Of a stretch of 64,000 nt of DNA, positions 47,008 through 58,983 are shown in pieces (the first letter of the stretch is position 1; each line of letters begins with the position of its first letter). Below the pieces are notes generated by a model that saw only the letters and a list, made by a program, of their open reading frames with translations, searched no databases and was not told the origin of the DNA. Origin of the DNA: Linnemannia hyalina (lineage: Eukaryota; Mortierellomycota; Mortierellomycetes; Mortierellales; Mortierellaceae); the NCBI GenBank assembly GCA_019671135.1, contig JAHRHY010000009.1, positions 62,001 through 126,000 of the forward strand, given 5' to 3'. The position numbers and the translations under genes are program-made.

Positions 47008-49811
47008 TTACTGCAAATTGTCTTTGAGGACGTCGGTTTTCCTGAGTCGCTTTCCATCAACGACAACACCCTCTCCAAAAACACCACCAGTCCCTTCTTG
47101 CTCCACCAAATCGGCCAGCTCATATATATGGTCCAACTGAATCAAACCATCGCCGTCGATGTCGAGTTTCTGAACAGTCAGTCTAATAGTTTCGTCGTCA
47201 GGCGTATGTTTGATGATGCAGAGGGCAGCCTCGACCTCAGCAACGGTCAATTCGTTCCTGTCGTTGGTCTCAATGGGCTTGAATTTTTCATGACTGGGGG
47301 ATTCGTAAGCTTGTAGTTCCTCGTCGAGTTGCGAGATCATCTTTTCGACGCGGCCGCCCAACAAGCGGTCGGCTAGTTTTGTTCCAGGAGCGGTGTTGGA
47401 GCCTTGTTGGTGTTGTTGTGAGGGGGAGGAGTAAATGATGTTGTGCGAGAAGAAGGTTCCTTGGTCCTGTTGGCGGGCTTGGGCTTGGCGGGCTTGTTGC
47501 TCTTTGAGACCCTCGAGTTTGACACGCTCTTCTATGACAGGGGAGGGGGCGGTCATAACAAAGAGGGCTTTTCGGAGTTCGAGGAGTTGAACGGTCGTAA
47601 GGTGTGATTTGTGTGGTGCTGCTGTGGTGGTAGCTGCTGTGGGTTGTTGTTTGACGAAAACCTGGTCAGAGCCGGATGAGATGCTAACGACAGGTTCTTC
47701 AGCAGGATGAGCATGGTAAGTCGCGTCTGCTGCTGCTGTTGCATTGCCAGATGACCGATACAAGAGGTCATTGGTAGAATAAGAGGACCCAAGGAAGATG
47801 GGCGCAGCATTGGCGCTCTGCACCTCTGCAATCCGTTGTCGTTCCAAGAGCTCAATCTCCTTTTCGACTCTGGCTTGCTCCATACACAGTTTCTGGATCT
47901 CCTCCTCCTGCGCCTTCTCACTCACGATAAGTTCCTCCTGTTGCTGCAGCACCAAAAGTTTCAGCTCCAAGTTGGCTGCAGCTGCCGCGGCGGCAGTAGC
48001 GTGTGCGGCTTGTTCAGTATGATGGAGCTCGGTCTCATGGAGGAGCGAGCTTGGGAGGGAGGATAGGGTCGCGTGGAGGACTTTACCGGGTCGATCGGGG
48101 ATGTAAGAGTCTGAATACGAGAATGTCCGGGAGAGGATGAGGATTGTTGCGGGGATGGAGTAGGTGAGGTGGAGTTCGAGCCATTGGGCGAGTTCTGTGC
48201 GGAGTCGGGAAGAGGAGACGTCGGTTGCGTTTATCCCGCGCGATTGACATGCTGCATGGAGTTCTGGTTCTGTCAGCGAGTCTACCCCCTCTGTCATTAT
48301 CAGCTGTTCGGTATAATGTCGGATGGAATGTGAGTATGAGTGTAGGTAAAAGAGCTGCGATACACAACATGGGCTAGAGTGTTACCTTGTCGTCTTTGCG
48401 AATGGAGCTCATGCTGGTGCGGATCTGGTACCTCAAAAAGTTGTCTGTCCCAAAAGCATTGAGGTTCATGTACCGGCACATGGACAACAACTGCGGCCGA
48501 CTCAAATTATCAACCGTCAACTCGTCTCCAAACAATCGCGCCACACGGATCATCTCTGCGGTTGTTGGTGGCAGTTCATCCGCGTTTGTTGAACGGACTT
48601 TTCGGAAGCATTCTCCAAACTCCTTAATCGCCTCTGCTCTTCCTGTCGCGGTAGAGTTGACTTTGGCGGTGGAGGTAGGAGCGGTGTTGGGATGTTGCTG
48701 GATGATGGTTTCCTGCAAGAATTTAGCCATCTCAAGACGCATCTTGAGCAACTTGCGCTTTTTTTCTTCCTCTGCGAATCTGTCCTGGAAGGTCGAAGGG
48801 AGCATGTTGGGGAAGAGTTTGAGGGCGACTGGGAGGAGGAATTCCATGAAGGGCACGATGATAAAGACCGAGAACGGGATCAGTCTTAGCAAGTCTCCCG
48901 ATGTCCTTCTTAGCTACTCATATGAAATCAAATACGAAGACCATTCATTGTAAGTTGTCAAGGCAGATGAATTGACCAGACTAATTGTATGACCTAGTAA
49001 AGTTTACCTGGCGTTGCTCACGACGGGTGAGTTTGCTGCCATGGAGGAGGCGGTTAGCCAGCTTGGTCGAGATTTGATCTCTGTCCCCAACAGTTTGGTT
49101 CCATGCCAATAATGAACCAACTCCTTCTTGACCCTTACCCACAATTTTTTGGGTATTGCCGTTCCCCCACTTCCTACTCCTACGCTTGCTTCTGGTGTGG
49201 TTGCTTTATGGGCAACATTAGCAGCTTGGGAGGACACGGTTGTGGTTGTTAAGGGCCCAACAACAAACCCTTTGGTTATTCTGATTCCGGCCAGCTCCGC
49301 AGAGCGGGTGAGGACGGTTTCTTTGTCGAGTGTGGGCTTTAGGGGGAGTTGCTGGGCGGCATGGGAAGAGCGGAGGAGACGGAATGAGCATGGTGCTGAT
49401 GGGTGGAATGCCAGCGACGATACTACGGATGACGGCGATGATGATGAAGATGTAGCGGTAGGTTGGCGAGAATGCTGTGGCCGCCGTCGTCCAGTTGATA
49501 AAATGTGGTGGTGAAAGTGGAGGTGAGCCTTAGAATTAAGAGAAATGGTGACAGTTGTGTGGTAGCGTGGTTGAAGAGGCGGTGTGGGTGGTGTGGATGT
49601 GGAGAGGATGGACCAGGAGGACCCTCCTCGTGCTACAAAGTGTGGGGTGGGATATTAAGGTTTGGTCAGGCAGTTTCTTCCCATAGCAACCATCTTTGTT
49701 GCATTTGAAAGTGAATGAGGAATGAGCAGAGGTGTGCATTCAACTTTATTTTCTTGAGAAGAGGTGAGAAAGTGGAGTGATAGGCTTACCTGAGAGAATG
49801 GAGTGGTACAT
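47008..49811 (-). CDS. LETM1: LETM1/Mdm38 mitochondrial inner-membrane ion-exchange protein, about 823 aa; one-base frame break
   Basis: Exons 49811-49790, 49632-49008, 48913-48386 and 48303-47008. The N-terminus (MYHSILSARGGSSWS...) is a basic Ser-rich presequence. The LETM1 core begins KKLWVRVKKELVHYWHGTK, continues into one transmembrane helix (LRLIPFSVFIIVPFMEFLLP, residues about 224-245), FPNMLPSTF, and the ribosome-binding-like region ending DDKLIMTEGVDSLTEPELH. A long coiled coil (about 498-557) and a C-terminal EF-hand (DIDGDGLIQLDH, starting near 773) follow. At about 49069-49074 the frame shifts: AAATC is read where the family needs AAAATC (TEIKISTKL), so one A appears missing from an A run; both sides are otherwise intact. 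LETM1 handles K+/H+ (and Ca2+) exchange, matrix volume and mitoribosome association. If the missing base is real the protein stops soon after residue 195, before the membrane helix. Confidence 0.92.
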
Positions 49812-52395
49812 TACTAAGGTGGGTGAGTGAGTTTGAATACAGTACAAGGATTTGTTGGAAATGCAGTAGAGCGATTGACGACGAGGGCGTGGGTCAATTA
49901 GGGAGAGGATCGACAGAATGGAAGAGAAAGTAAATAATTATTTTTTTCTTGTTGTCGTTCATCTTTACTCTTTGATGTCTTTGTTGTCTTTATACGTTAT
50001 TTCTGTTGTTGGTAAAGATGGAGATAGAACAACGAAAAGAAAAGGACGCGAAGGAACGAAGAGAAAAAAAATGTTCCGAAAGAAAAAATCCGACGGCGCG
50101 AACCAACCAATCAGCCACCAGCTACTGATCAATCCATCAGTTAAGTCAACAACAAGGCGAAAATCTATGCTATTCTTCGTATTCTACAAACACTCTCTCT
50201 CATCGAACATCCCTTGGTTCGACGGTTGACACTAGTATGGTCTAGCCTAGACACCACTGCAAAGGAAAAGGGGAGGAGGCTGTGTCTGTACATTGTGCTT
50301 CCATTCATTCTAAACGTTTTTTCTTTGTTGTGGAGAGGAACGAAAATGCACGTGTCACTAACGAACAAAAAGGCGCGCCTAGATTCATCGTTTGCGCACA
50401 AACACGCCAACGGAGGCTGGGTTGTTGGTCCAAACGGGCCATACCGAGCAATGATATCAAATGAGAGGGTGGATATACAAGGAAGAAGTGTAGGGCCGAA
50501 TATCCCTTCAACTATCACTGAGAGGTTCGTCGAAAAGAGCGTGATGGAGGAAATGGAGGAAAGAAAGGCAGGGATCCAGACGATTGTTTGTGTGCTTTCA
50601 TTTTATCAAGAGGACCTAAACAAGGCCAGAACATCGCCCCGCTCACTCCCCTGAGTGGCGATGAGTAAGAACAGCAGACAGAAAAAGAAAAAAAGAGAAA
50701 GTTTGCATGTCCGAGCCTCGGATGTTTATTATGTTATCAATGTCTCGAAGTTTTTGTTTGTTGTTTGTTGGGCCAGTTGAACGCCGATAGAGCCGTTTCG
50801 GCGAAAATAGGGAATAGAGAAAGTGGCAAAGAAGGCGAAAGGGTCTAAGGGATGCAACTCCCACATGCTAGAATTTGTCATCCTTGTTGGTCTAGTTTTC
50901 GAGTGTGTATGTTTTGTTTGATTAAGAGTGTCAACACGAAGAGAGAAGAAAAGGTTCAAATGACCTATGAATGCATGCATGTTGCGCTTCCGTTTGGTCT
51001 GGAAATGAGCGAACGAGTGGAGAGATAGGAAGTCGTGTATTTTTTGGGCGCATTTTTATTTGTTTGTTCAAACGCCCATTGAGGGTAAGGCTGACGAGAA
51101 GATTGTTTGTTTATGTGTTTTAGTGCATGCCTGCATATCCAATGTGTAATTATGTGGAGAAGAAAGAGGAGTGGAAGGATGCGTCGTGGGCAAAAAATTA
51201 GGTTGCTACATCGGAATGGGCAAATGGCAGCTGCAAGTGAACGAGTGGCTCGCTCTTCCAACGGATGGGGTGGGCTGTTGTTCCTCTGACCTGACCTGTG
51301 AATGAATGCGGCTCCTTCCGAGTCCGAGGGCAAGACAAGGCGATACAATTGCGTCCCGATGTAATGCTCCGTGGTTCCATTTTGATAATGTCCAGTGTGC
51401 GACTACATCCCTTTTTCTTTTTTTCTATGACGGTGGAACTCCCTACGCTGAAAGGATGTTTAGCCCAGGCTGATCATGACTGGCAATTTGATTGACAACG
51501 ACGGCCTCTGATTGGCCAGGATGTTAAAAAAAGAACAACAACACATTATATTTTTTTTTCTTTTTAAAAGGTCTGGGAACTGGGGAACTGGAGCAGGCTT
51601 TGACGAGGAGGAGAACGACAACAAGAGTCGTTCAACAAAAACTGCGAAGGAAAGAAGTAAGAGCATAGGACAAAAAAACCAGTAAAGACAAGAGCATGGA
51701 ATGCGAATGAAGGAAGTGAGAATAGCTGATGAATGTGCATGTGTATGTTCGTTGTTGAAGAGTGAGCCTATTGAAAAAATCATTTCGCCTCAGTATGTCC
51801 CGTGGGTGCGATCAACGTTTCTCCTACTCTTTAACCTTTGTGTGTGTCTCTCTCTCTCTCTCTCCTCTTCCTTCTTCTTCTTCCACTTCGCCCGTTGACG
51901 CTCTCCTTACTCCTTTCGCTCTCTCGTCTCCTTTCCCTTCACTTCCTCTTCCCCTCCACCAGCAGTGTTGCCACCACTTCCTTCCTTTACTCCATCCCAT
52001 CACCCACTCTCACTCCTCTCACCCACCCCTGCTCCATTCGCTCTCCTCTCTTTCTTCCATACTTACAAACACTCCCACACTCCCACACACATCGCGACAG
52101 TCAACCGACAGACAGCACACAAAGGAAAACATCACCAAACAGACAAACAACTACACTCACACGTACATTCACAACTCAGTGAGTAGACAATCAAAAAGTT
52201 CAACCAAGCCCGCAAGCTTATAAACCAACTTGCCTTTCTGTTTATTCAACGTTACTCGATTTGTTGACCTGTTGCCACAATCACATTCCCGTCTCCTTCA
52301 CAAGCAGACTGACATACAACAACAACAAACTCATCTTTCATTCACTCGTTTACTCCCAGACCCTAGAAGAACAAGAGAGCGAAGAGAAAAGTTTC
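49812..52395. other. 2.6 kb divergent promoter region, LETM1 and nucleotidyltransferase genes
   Basis: The last 600 bp (51780-52395) are C/T-rich then CAA-rich, as for other leaders here. A 146-codon plus frame at 50214-50654 and a 127-codon minus frame at 50965-51348 show no domain, and the codon use is unlike the called genes. Nothing else is supported. Confidence 0.5.
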
Positions 52396-55300
52396 ATGCC
52401 AATGGTCCACACCACCACACAGCCCGGCACAGAAGACTCCTTTCGACCCTTGTTGACCCACACCCAACAGCACCAGCAACAACAGGAAAAAGAAATCGAG
52501 CCAACGCCAACACCTACCGACAGCGAACCTGCAGCTTCTGCTCACTTCGAGGGAGAACTCTTGCCGGCGGTTCAGTCAACAAAATCATCACGAAAGGCTA
52601 AAGAAGCCCCATACTCGCACGATCCAGTCAAATCGAGCAACACACAACAACAGCAGCATTATCTCGAGCACAGCGACAGCAGTATCAACGGAGAAGACGA
52701 CGACCAGGATCATACTGTTATCGAACAAGGACTCGCATTCCAACCTCCCTGCCAATCCCTACACAGACCTGATTCACCTACAAGCCTAGACGACTCTCAA
52801 TCCGACAACGGTCCTGATTCCTTTGCTGTCGACATTGCCGATAAGGAGCGATTGATGACCCGGTTCCCCACCGATGCTCTGCCTCTGTCAAAACTAACCA
52901 TGGTCGACCACAACATCCCCTCGGTGCCAACCTCTGACCAACAAGACTTGCTCAACGGAAATTCGCCTATGTCGCCCTCTCAGGTTGCAACACCACCCCT
53001 GTCGCCCATCAAGGCACCTGTCCACGGCAAGAGCGATGAAGACGACGATGAAACTTTGGAGGACGATGACGACGAGAGCATCGAGAATGGAATCGGAAAG
53101 GAGGCAAGAAACCATCAGGATGCGACGTTGGATGAGTCCGACAGCATATCACTGGAGATTGGCCTGGCACAACAAAACCTTGAACAGGCTCTTGAGGAGG
53201 AGCAGACTTGCATTACCGACTGGGAATCAGAGGCATTGTTGCCATCCTTGCTGGAAGAGACTTCATCAGCATCATTATCCGCCGATGACACATCTGCTCC
53301 TGCAGAATCATCCACTTCGTCGACCGGCAACCTTCCCAAGGTTTCGGCTTGGTCAACACTCTTACCGGGCGTTGCTCCTATTCCTCCGCTCAAGCCAACG
53401 ACTCGCCCCTCAGCAATACAGCGATCAGAGCAGGCTCGCCTCCATGAGCGGTTCCCCATTGTCCTGCCCTATGAGAGTCAAGTCAAGCTTTCAATGGAAA
53501 TGGTCGATCTCTTCGAGGTTCGATGTTTTGGCTCTTCCGCATGAATATGCTTTTATCGGCGCAATTGACAACAATGATCTAACCAGGATCGCCTTTATGC
53601 ATCCACTACCCGAATTAGAGCCTCTTGCCGACGGAAGAAAGTCATGAGCGCAGGACGAAGTTCATCAAGAAGATTGAAACAATTCTGAATGTCGAGTGGC
53701 CTGGACAGGATATTCAAGCCTATCCATTCGGGTATGCTTTGTTTCTATTTCACGGATAGGATCTGCCAGAGCGAGCAGCGAATCAGCCTATAGGATGCTT
53801 TGAATTGACACCTCGTATGGTTCTTATTCTGTCCCTTTCATAGCTCGACGGTCAATGATCTTGGGACAAGCACAAGTGACGTTGATATTTGCATCATGAC
53901 GACGTGGCCTGGACTGAAGAATGTTCAGATGTTGGCAAATGCTTTCCGCAAGCATGGAATGCAAAAGGTTTTTTGCGTACCCAGAGCCAAGGTTCCAATC
54001 GTCAAACTATGGGATCCAGAGTTGTAAGTCGATGACATCGTGAACACTGTGTTTTTCCCATTGCAACAAGCGATCCCTACGGTCGAAACCTTCTTTTGAA
54101 TCCCTCCTATGTGCTAACAAATACGTTCTGTGCACACAAAATTCTTATTTCATTTAATTAGGCATCTCTCGTGCGACGTGAACATCAACACACCCTTGGG
54201 ACTTCTGAACACAAAAATGATTAAGACCTATGTCGCCATCGACCCCAGAGTTCGCCCTTTCGCCATGATTATCAAGCACTGGTCACGGAGGCGAGTCCTC
54301 AACGACGCAGGTACACTCTTGATTTTTGTGCTTGTAGTTGCTCTGCAGCACAAAGAGAAATGTGTTCCGCTATATCCACTTGCTTACGATCTATGTTTCA
54401 ATGCATGTTTCATTAGCGAACGGAGGAACTATCTCAACATATACCTGGATTTGCATTGTCATCAACTTTTTGCAGATGCGGTCGCCTCCCATCTTGCCAG
54501 TGCTGCACAAGATCCCCCATACCCTCTTCGACGACAATCAAGTCATCAACGGAAATAACACTTCGTTCTGCGACGACATCGAGAGCCTTGAGGGATTTGG
54601 CTTTCCCAACAAGGAAACGCTAGGCGGGCTCCTCTACGCCTTTTTCCGAAGGTATGTTGGAATGAAGGGAGGAAAATAGTTGTCGATCCTCAGTCCTCTT
54701 GAGATTTACTGAGCCGAGATTTGGAATGCTGCGGAGCCATCGCACCTAACAACCTTTCTCTACTCCTCCTTTCCATACATACTAGGTTTGCAATCGAATT
54801 TGACTACGACAACCATGTTATTTCGGTGCGTGAGGGATGTTACTTGACAAAAGAGTCCAAGGGATGGCATCTTCCAGGAAAGCAGTACAAGATGTTTTGT
54901 GTGGAGGAGCCGATTGATACCAGCCGTAATCTTGGAAACTCCTCCGACATGACAAGTAGTAAGGGCTTGCGAGAGGAATTCAGGAGGGCTCTCGACGTTC
55001 TTTACAAGAACGCCTCCCTGAACCTGTGCTGCGCCCAGTTTGTCTTCCCACCAAGCTACTACCACAGTAGCAACAACGTACGGAAAGGGACCAATGGAAC
55101 CATGATCACAAACAACAACAATTATGCAGCAGGACGACGCTACCTCAACGGATACCGATCGCAGAACTACTATTATGACGAAGCCGACTATGATGACGAT
55201 GATGACGATGACTCGGTGGGCGAGATATCTGTCATGGAGACACTCAACATTGGTACCCGACCAGCACACAGCAAAGACCCAACTGGAAGCAGCAAGCAGC

Positions 55301-56064
55301 AGTCTAGCCGACGGGACTCGGTGTCGTCATCAAGCCGTGGTCAAGGGGGCGAGAAAGGAAGAGCGTCCTCAAAGGAGTCGAACAACTCTGGTCGTCAGGG
55401 CGAGACTATTAGCAACCGGAGTCAGTCCAAGAGCCGAGCCAAGCAGACCAAGGGTGATAAGGACAGCGCGTCATCGACAGCCGGCGACTCCTCTAAGCCA
55501 GCATCGTCCTCTCGCGGCAAGCAGGAAAAGTCGAGCACCTCTAGTTCAGCGACGGCCAACCGGCGTAACAAGAAGTCTTCTGGAGGAAGCGGAGGCGATG
55601 GACAGAAGGGAGGCCGAGGTGGTGGAGGTAGCAACGGCAGTAGTAATGGCATCGCAGGAGGAAACAGTGGACGTGCCCCGCGTGCGGCGGTCGAGTTTAG
55701 CCTCGCAGACATTGCCACCGCGGCACCTAGACTGCTGTCGGCCAGCAGCAAAGCTGATCAGGAGTCGTTGTTGGTGGCGGTTGACAACTTTGTCGGATCA
55801 GATCCAGCTGGAAATGGCGATGGATCAAAGAACAGGCAAAAGAAACGGGCTGGGTCCAAGAATGTTGTCTGGTCGACCAACTCGAACCGTGGAGAGTCCT
55901 CACGACGACAGCAGCCAACCACCAAGGGAGCGCAATCGCCTGCGGATCAGGACAAGGCGCGGGTGATCATTGTTGCTTCTGAAGAATCCTCGTTCAACAA
56001 CAACCTCGTTGGCAGTATCAGTAACAACACCACCACCAACGGCGATGCCGCTCTCTCAACATGA
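52396..56064 (+). CDS. Non-canonical poly(A)/(U) polymerase (Cid1/Trf family nucleotidyltransferase), about 1025 aa
   Basis: Exons 52396-53517, 53619-53731, 53844-54023, 54162-54310, 54417-54651 and 54786-56064 give 1026 codons. Residues 1-370 are acidic, Ser/Gln-rich and disordered. The catalytic core starts MVDLFESLLPTEESHERRTK. The pol-beta motif is AYPFGSTVNDLG with STSDVDICI: Gly412-Ser413, Asp424 and Asp426, with Asp477 in SCDVNIN as the likely third carboxylate. The central domain holds PFAMIIKHWSRRRVLND and GGTISTYTWICIVINFLQM. The PAP-associated domain holds NKETLGGLLYAFFRRFAIEF and NHVISVREG. Residues about 650-1025 are a Ser/Gly/Lys/Arg-rich tail (DDDDDDSVGE, RGGGGSNGSSNG). It adds untemplated A or U residues to RNA 3' ends, marking them for decay or silencing, as do S. 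pombe Cid proteins. There is no NTP-specificity His that I can place, so A versus U is open. The donor GAG|GTTCGA of exon 1 is weak. Confidence 0.9.
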
Positions 56065-56441
56065 TCTGCCTCCTCCTCTTCCTTCCATCTCTTGAGAGGT
56101 TTTTTTCCTTTCGTTGTGTATCGTTTATCGTTTCCTTCCACTTCGTTGACCTTTTTTTCTTTTTTATTGTTTTATCCTTTTGTCACATTTCCTCATGCAC
56201 ACCATTAACCCCCAACCGTAATTCGTTCCCTTATTATTTGTTGTTTTATCTCTCTGCATTTGTTAACTCTCACTTTTACTGTAAAAACTCTTTTCTTCCT
56301 TCTTCGCAATTGACATTCCAAGCACCCGTACAAAACATACACTTTACATACACTACACCCACAAACACAACCAGAAAGAATGCACCAAAAAAAAAAAAAA
56401 AAGTAATAAAATTTAAAGCGAATCCTTTAATGGAGGTGTTG
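56065..56441. other. Convergent 3' flanks
   Basis: T/C-rich, with a run of sixteen or more A at 56387-56402 and a downstream AATAAAATTT. This is the probable polyadenylation region shared by two convergent genes. Confidence 0.6.
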
Positions 56442-57354
56442 TTACAGGTTCTTGAGGTGGTGGACGAGGCGTTCGTGGAGGTGATCGCTCAATTGGAAGA
56501 GTCCGAGGCTGCTGACGATGCGATGAGTAGGCATTCTCTGGTACGAGGCTGGCTGGATGACTCCGTCGACGATCTGTACACTTCCAAAGATATCTTCAGG
56601 CAATGGGATCCTATTCGCATTTTGCAACAACGATGGTTTTGTGGAAGATATGAGTTCGAGCAATGTGAAGGTTATGTGGGCGTTCTGGAAAACGCTATCC
56701 TGACATGTGTAATGGACGCCGGGTAGTACCTTCCGTAAGGAGCAGGGTTGCGGTAGTCAGCGATGTGTGTCCACCTAGTATCAAAAAAGAGGGAGAAAAT
56801 CCAGGTTGTGGAGTCAACTCTCTTGGTCTCCATGAATCGAATCATCATGACGTGACAAAAGATACAGCAACAAACACAACAAGGTCATGTTTTCTTAGTT
56901 GTTGCCTTTTTTTTTTAGATTACCCTTCGAGTTGCTGCTGGAGAACGGATTCAACCATAGGATCATCGGCCAAGTTCTGCTGGATCACCGTATGCAGAAC
57001 ATTATTGAAGGCGTCGTTCTCAGTAAACCTGTTAGGCTTGACCTGCAGGTCCTCCGAGTTGTTGTGAGAGAGATATCCGACGACTTGGTGGGTGTGTTGG
57101 GGGAATGTTGGGAGGAAGGAGAGTGCGTAGGTTGGTTTGGGGGTGCCAGTGGTTGTGGAGGAAGGGGTGGTAAGTGGGAGGAGGTGGTAGTAGAGGGGGA
57201 AAGGGTATGCGGTGTCGCGGACGAGGCGTCTTTCGGGGGCTGTTGTGAATTGGCGACGGAGGAGAAGGTGTGCTGTTGAAGGGAGTGCGGTGATAGCAGA
57301 GGTCTTTGTTGACCGGCAGAGGTGGGAAATGATTGAATTGCGTGTTGCGAACAT
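56442..57354 (-). CDS. Conserved-looking mitochondrial protein of unknown function, 214 aa
   Basis: Three exons (57354-56924, 56774-56730, 56610-56442) close to 215 codons. The N-terminus is a clear mitochondrial presequence (MFATRNSIISHLCRSTKTSA, then LLLRRQFTT with an Arg -2/-3 type processing site). The middle reads as a small alpha/beta domain (ALSFLPTFPQHTHQVVGYLS). The C-terminal third has strongly family-like motifs: WTHIADYRNPAPYGRIP, LPEDIFGSVQIVDG, SYQRMPTHRIVSSLGLFQLS, ending in a helix HLHERLVHHLKNL. I recall the WxHIxDxRxPPxxGR and PEDIFGSV motifs as recurring in fungal proteins of unassigned function, but I cannot attach a name with confidence. Matrix or inner-membrane location is inferred from the presequence. 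The middle exon (45 nt) is very short and encodes the WTHIADYRNP motif. Confidence 0.78.
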
Positions 57355-57867
57355 GGTAGTGCGATGTGTCGGATCAGTGAGGGGAGGTGAAGTAGGCGTG
57401 AAGAAAGGACGTGGAGAAAGGTGCTCTTTGGGACAAATCCGAGATTGATAAAGACGGGATCATGTGATTAGTGAAGTAGTTTGTTTCACACGCGAACATG
57501 CTGCGAGCCGCAAGTAGGGACCACACGAAGAGTTGAAGGCACATAATGGTTAATGAAAGCTGCATTTTTATTCTCTTCAAGGGCCAACCCTTGTATTGGT
57601 ATGTCTCGACGACATTGGCTTTGTACTGTACAGAAAAATGAGAGGGAGAGAGAGAGATAGAGATAAATGGTCGAACATTGTCCTCGAACTACTCTTGCTG
57701 TTTGATAGAGTCGAAGAAGGTCAAAGGGGAAAAGAGGTATTCTAAGCAATGACAAGCGCCTACTCCATGCTGATATGGTGTTCAAATAAGAAAGGCGCTA
57801 TCTGTCGAAGGTTGGAGTGATGGTGTGTTCCTGAGTCTACATTCCTGTCTATCGGTCCAGGGTATCG
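57355..57867. other. Intergenic region between two minus-strand mitochondrial-protein genes
   Basis: Promoter of the 214-aa gene and 3' flank of the Mim2-like gene. A short GAGAGAGAGA run lies at 57642-57662. No gene is seen. Confidence 0.5.
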
Positions 57868-58345
57868 TTATGCGCCTATTGCTCCAAAGGAACGGAACTT
57901 GTAGTGGTGCTGAAGGAACCGTGTCCACACTGTAATTCGAATTGAACAAAGACAATGATATCGGTTAGTTGCTTTGCTGCAAACATCCCCAATGAACATA
58001 TGAAGCGAAGAGGCTCCAAGTGGAAAATGCGAGAATAAGGTGCAGGGAGGCCAACTAACCCCAGTATGACATCTTCTTGCCAATCCAGCGTCCGACAAAG
58101 GGGAAGATGACCATAGCAAAGAGTTGACGACCCTGCTCCATGTTCTCGTCCCACTCGCGCTGGATATCGCGTGTGTCGGTTGAGGAGGTGGTTGAGAACT
58201 CTGAGAAGTCAGAGTCGTCGTCGATGGACTCAACGTCAGAGAGTTGCTCGTCTATATCCCATATCCGCTGCTCGAGTGTGTCCTTTGTCTCTTGTGCTGT
58301 GATGTCGATGTAGCCGTCTGCGGTTGTTGGGAGTGGTGCTGCCAT
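57868..58345 (-). CDS. MIM2: Mim2-like mitochondrial outer-membrane import protein, 115 aa
   Basis: Two exons (58345-58060, 57929-57868) close to 116 codons; the GTTAGT donor and CAG acceptor join as YWVWTRFLQHHYK. The first 60 residues are acidic (DIDEQLSDVESIDDDSDFSE). A short block (IQREWDENMEQGRQLFAMVI) leads into a single hydrophobic segment, FAMVIFPFVGRWIGKKMSYW, with a basic tail. The acidic head, the EWDE..QGRQLF block and the GRWxGKK helix fit fungal Mim2, which with Mim1 forms the MIM complex inserting alpha-helical outer-membrane proteins. The match is from memory of a short, fast-evolving family, so Mim2 is likely but not proven. A Tom22-like receptor was considered and set aside because the tail lacks its intermembrane domain. 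Confidence 0.62.
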
Positions 58346-58983
58346 TGTTGCTCTTTGGTTGAATGAATGAATGTGAATGTGTGCGTGTAAATGAGAGAAG
58401 GGGGTGTTTGTGCTCGTGCAACGGCCGCGCTCCCAGGGGAGGAGATCGTGACGTAGTGTTGTCCGAAAGAACATTAATCGCAAGTGTTAACTACATTAGG
58501 GAAGTGTTCGATTGGAGCAATGTGAGCCAAACTTGTACGGGTGGGTGGCGCCAAGTCTAAAGGACCAAGGGAAAAAAGAACGATAAAGGTATATCGAGGA
58601 CAAGCACTCTCCTGTCCTTCACAGCTCCCTCCACGTCCCCCTCCTTTCTTTCTTTCTTACGCACATCCATCCACGCTCACCCCCACGGCGGATTTGCATC
58701 AGAGAGACAGTGCGAGAGCGAGACGACAGTCAGACAGTCAAACAGAACGAGGACAAACACAGTCATCACCCGACAGAAAAGCCAACCAAGCACGAGAAAC
58801 ACACTCATCCTAGCTTGTTGTCAGCATAACACACGCACCCAACAAATACACTGACAGAGAACACGGACCCATAGCAGCAAGAAAAAAAAGTGGACCAAAA
58901 TAACAACAAACAGCACAAACAACTTTTTCACCTCTCAGTCAGAACAGATTCCATCAGGACACAGGATTCCCAACCTATCCCTC
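58346..58983. other. Divergent promoter, Mim2-like and Pat1 genes
   Basis: 638 bp between two start codons pointing away from each other. The Pat1 side is A/C-rich leader (CAACAAACAGCAC). No gene is seen. Confidence 0.6.

Noticed and set aside
50214..50654. 146-codon plus frame upstream of the nucleotidyltransferase gene
   Set aside because: No start context, family resemblance or splice support; probably chance.
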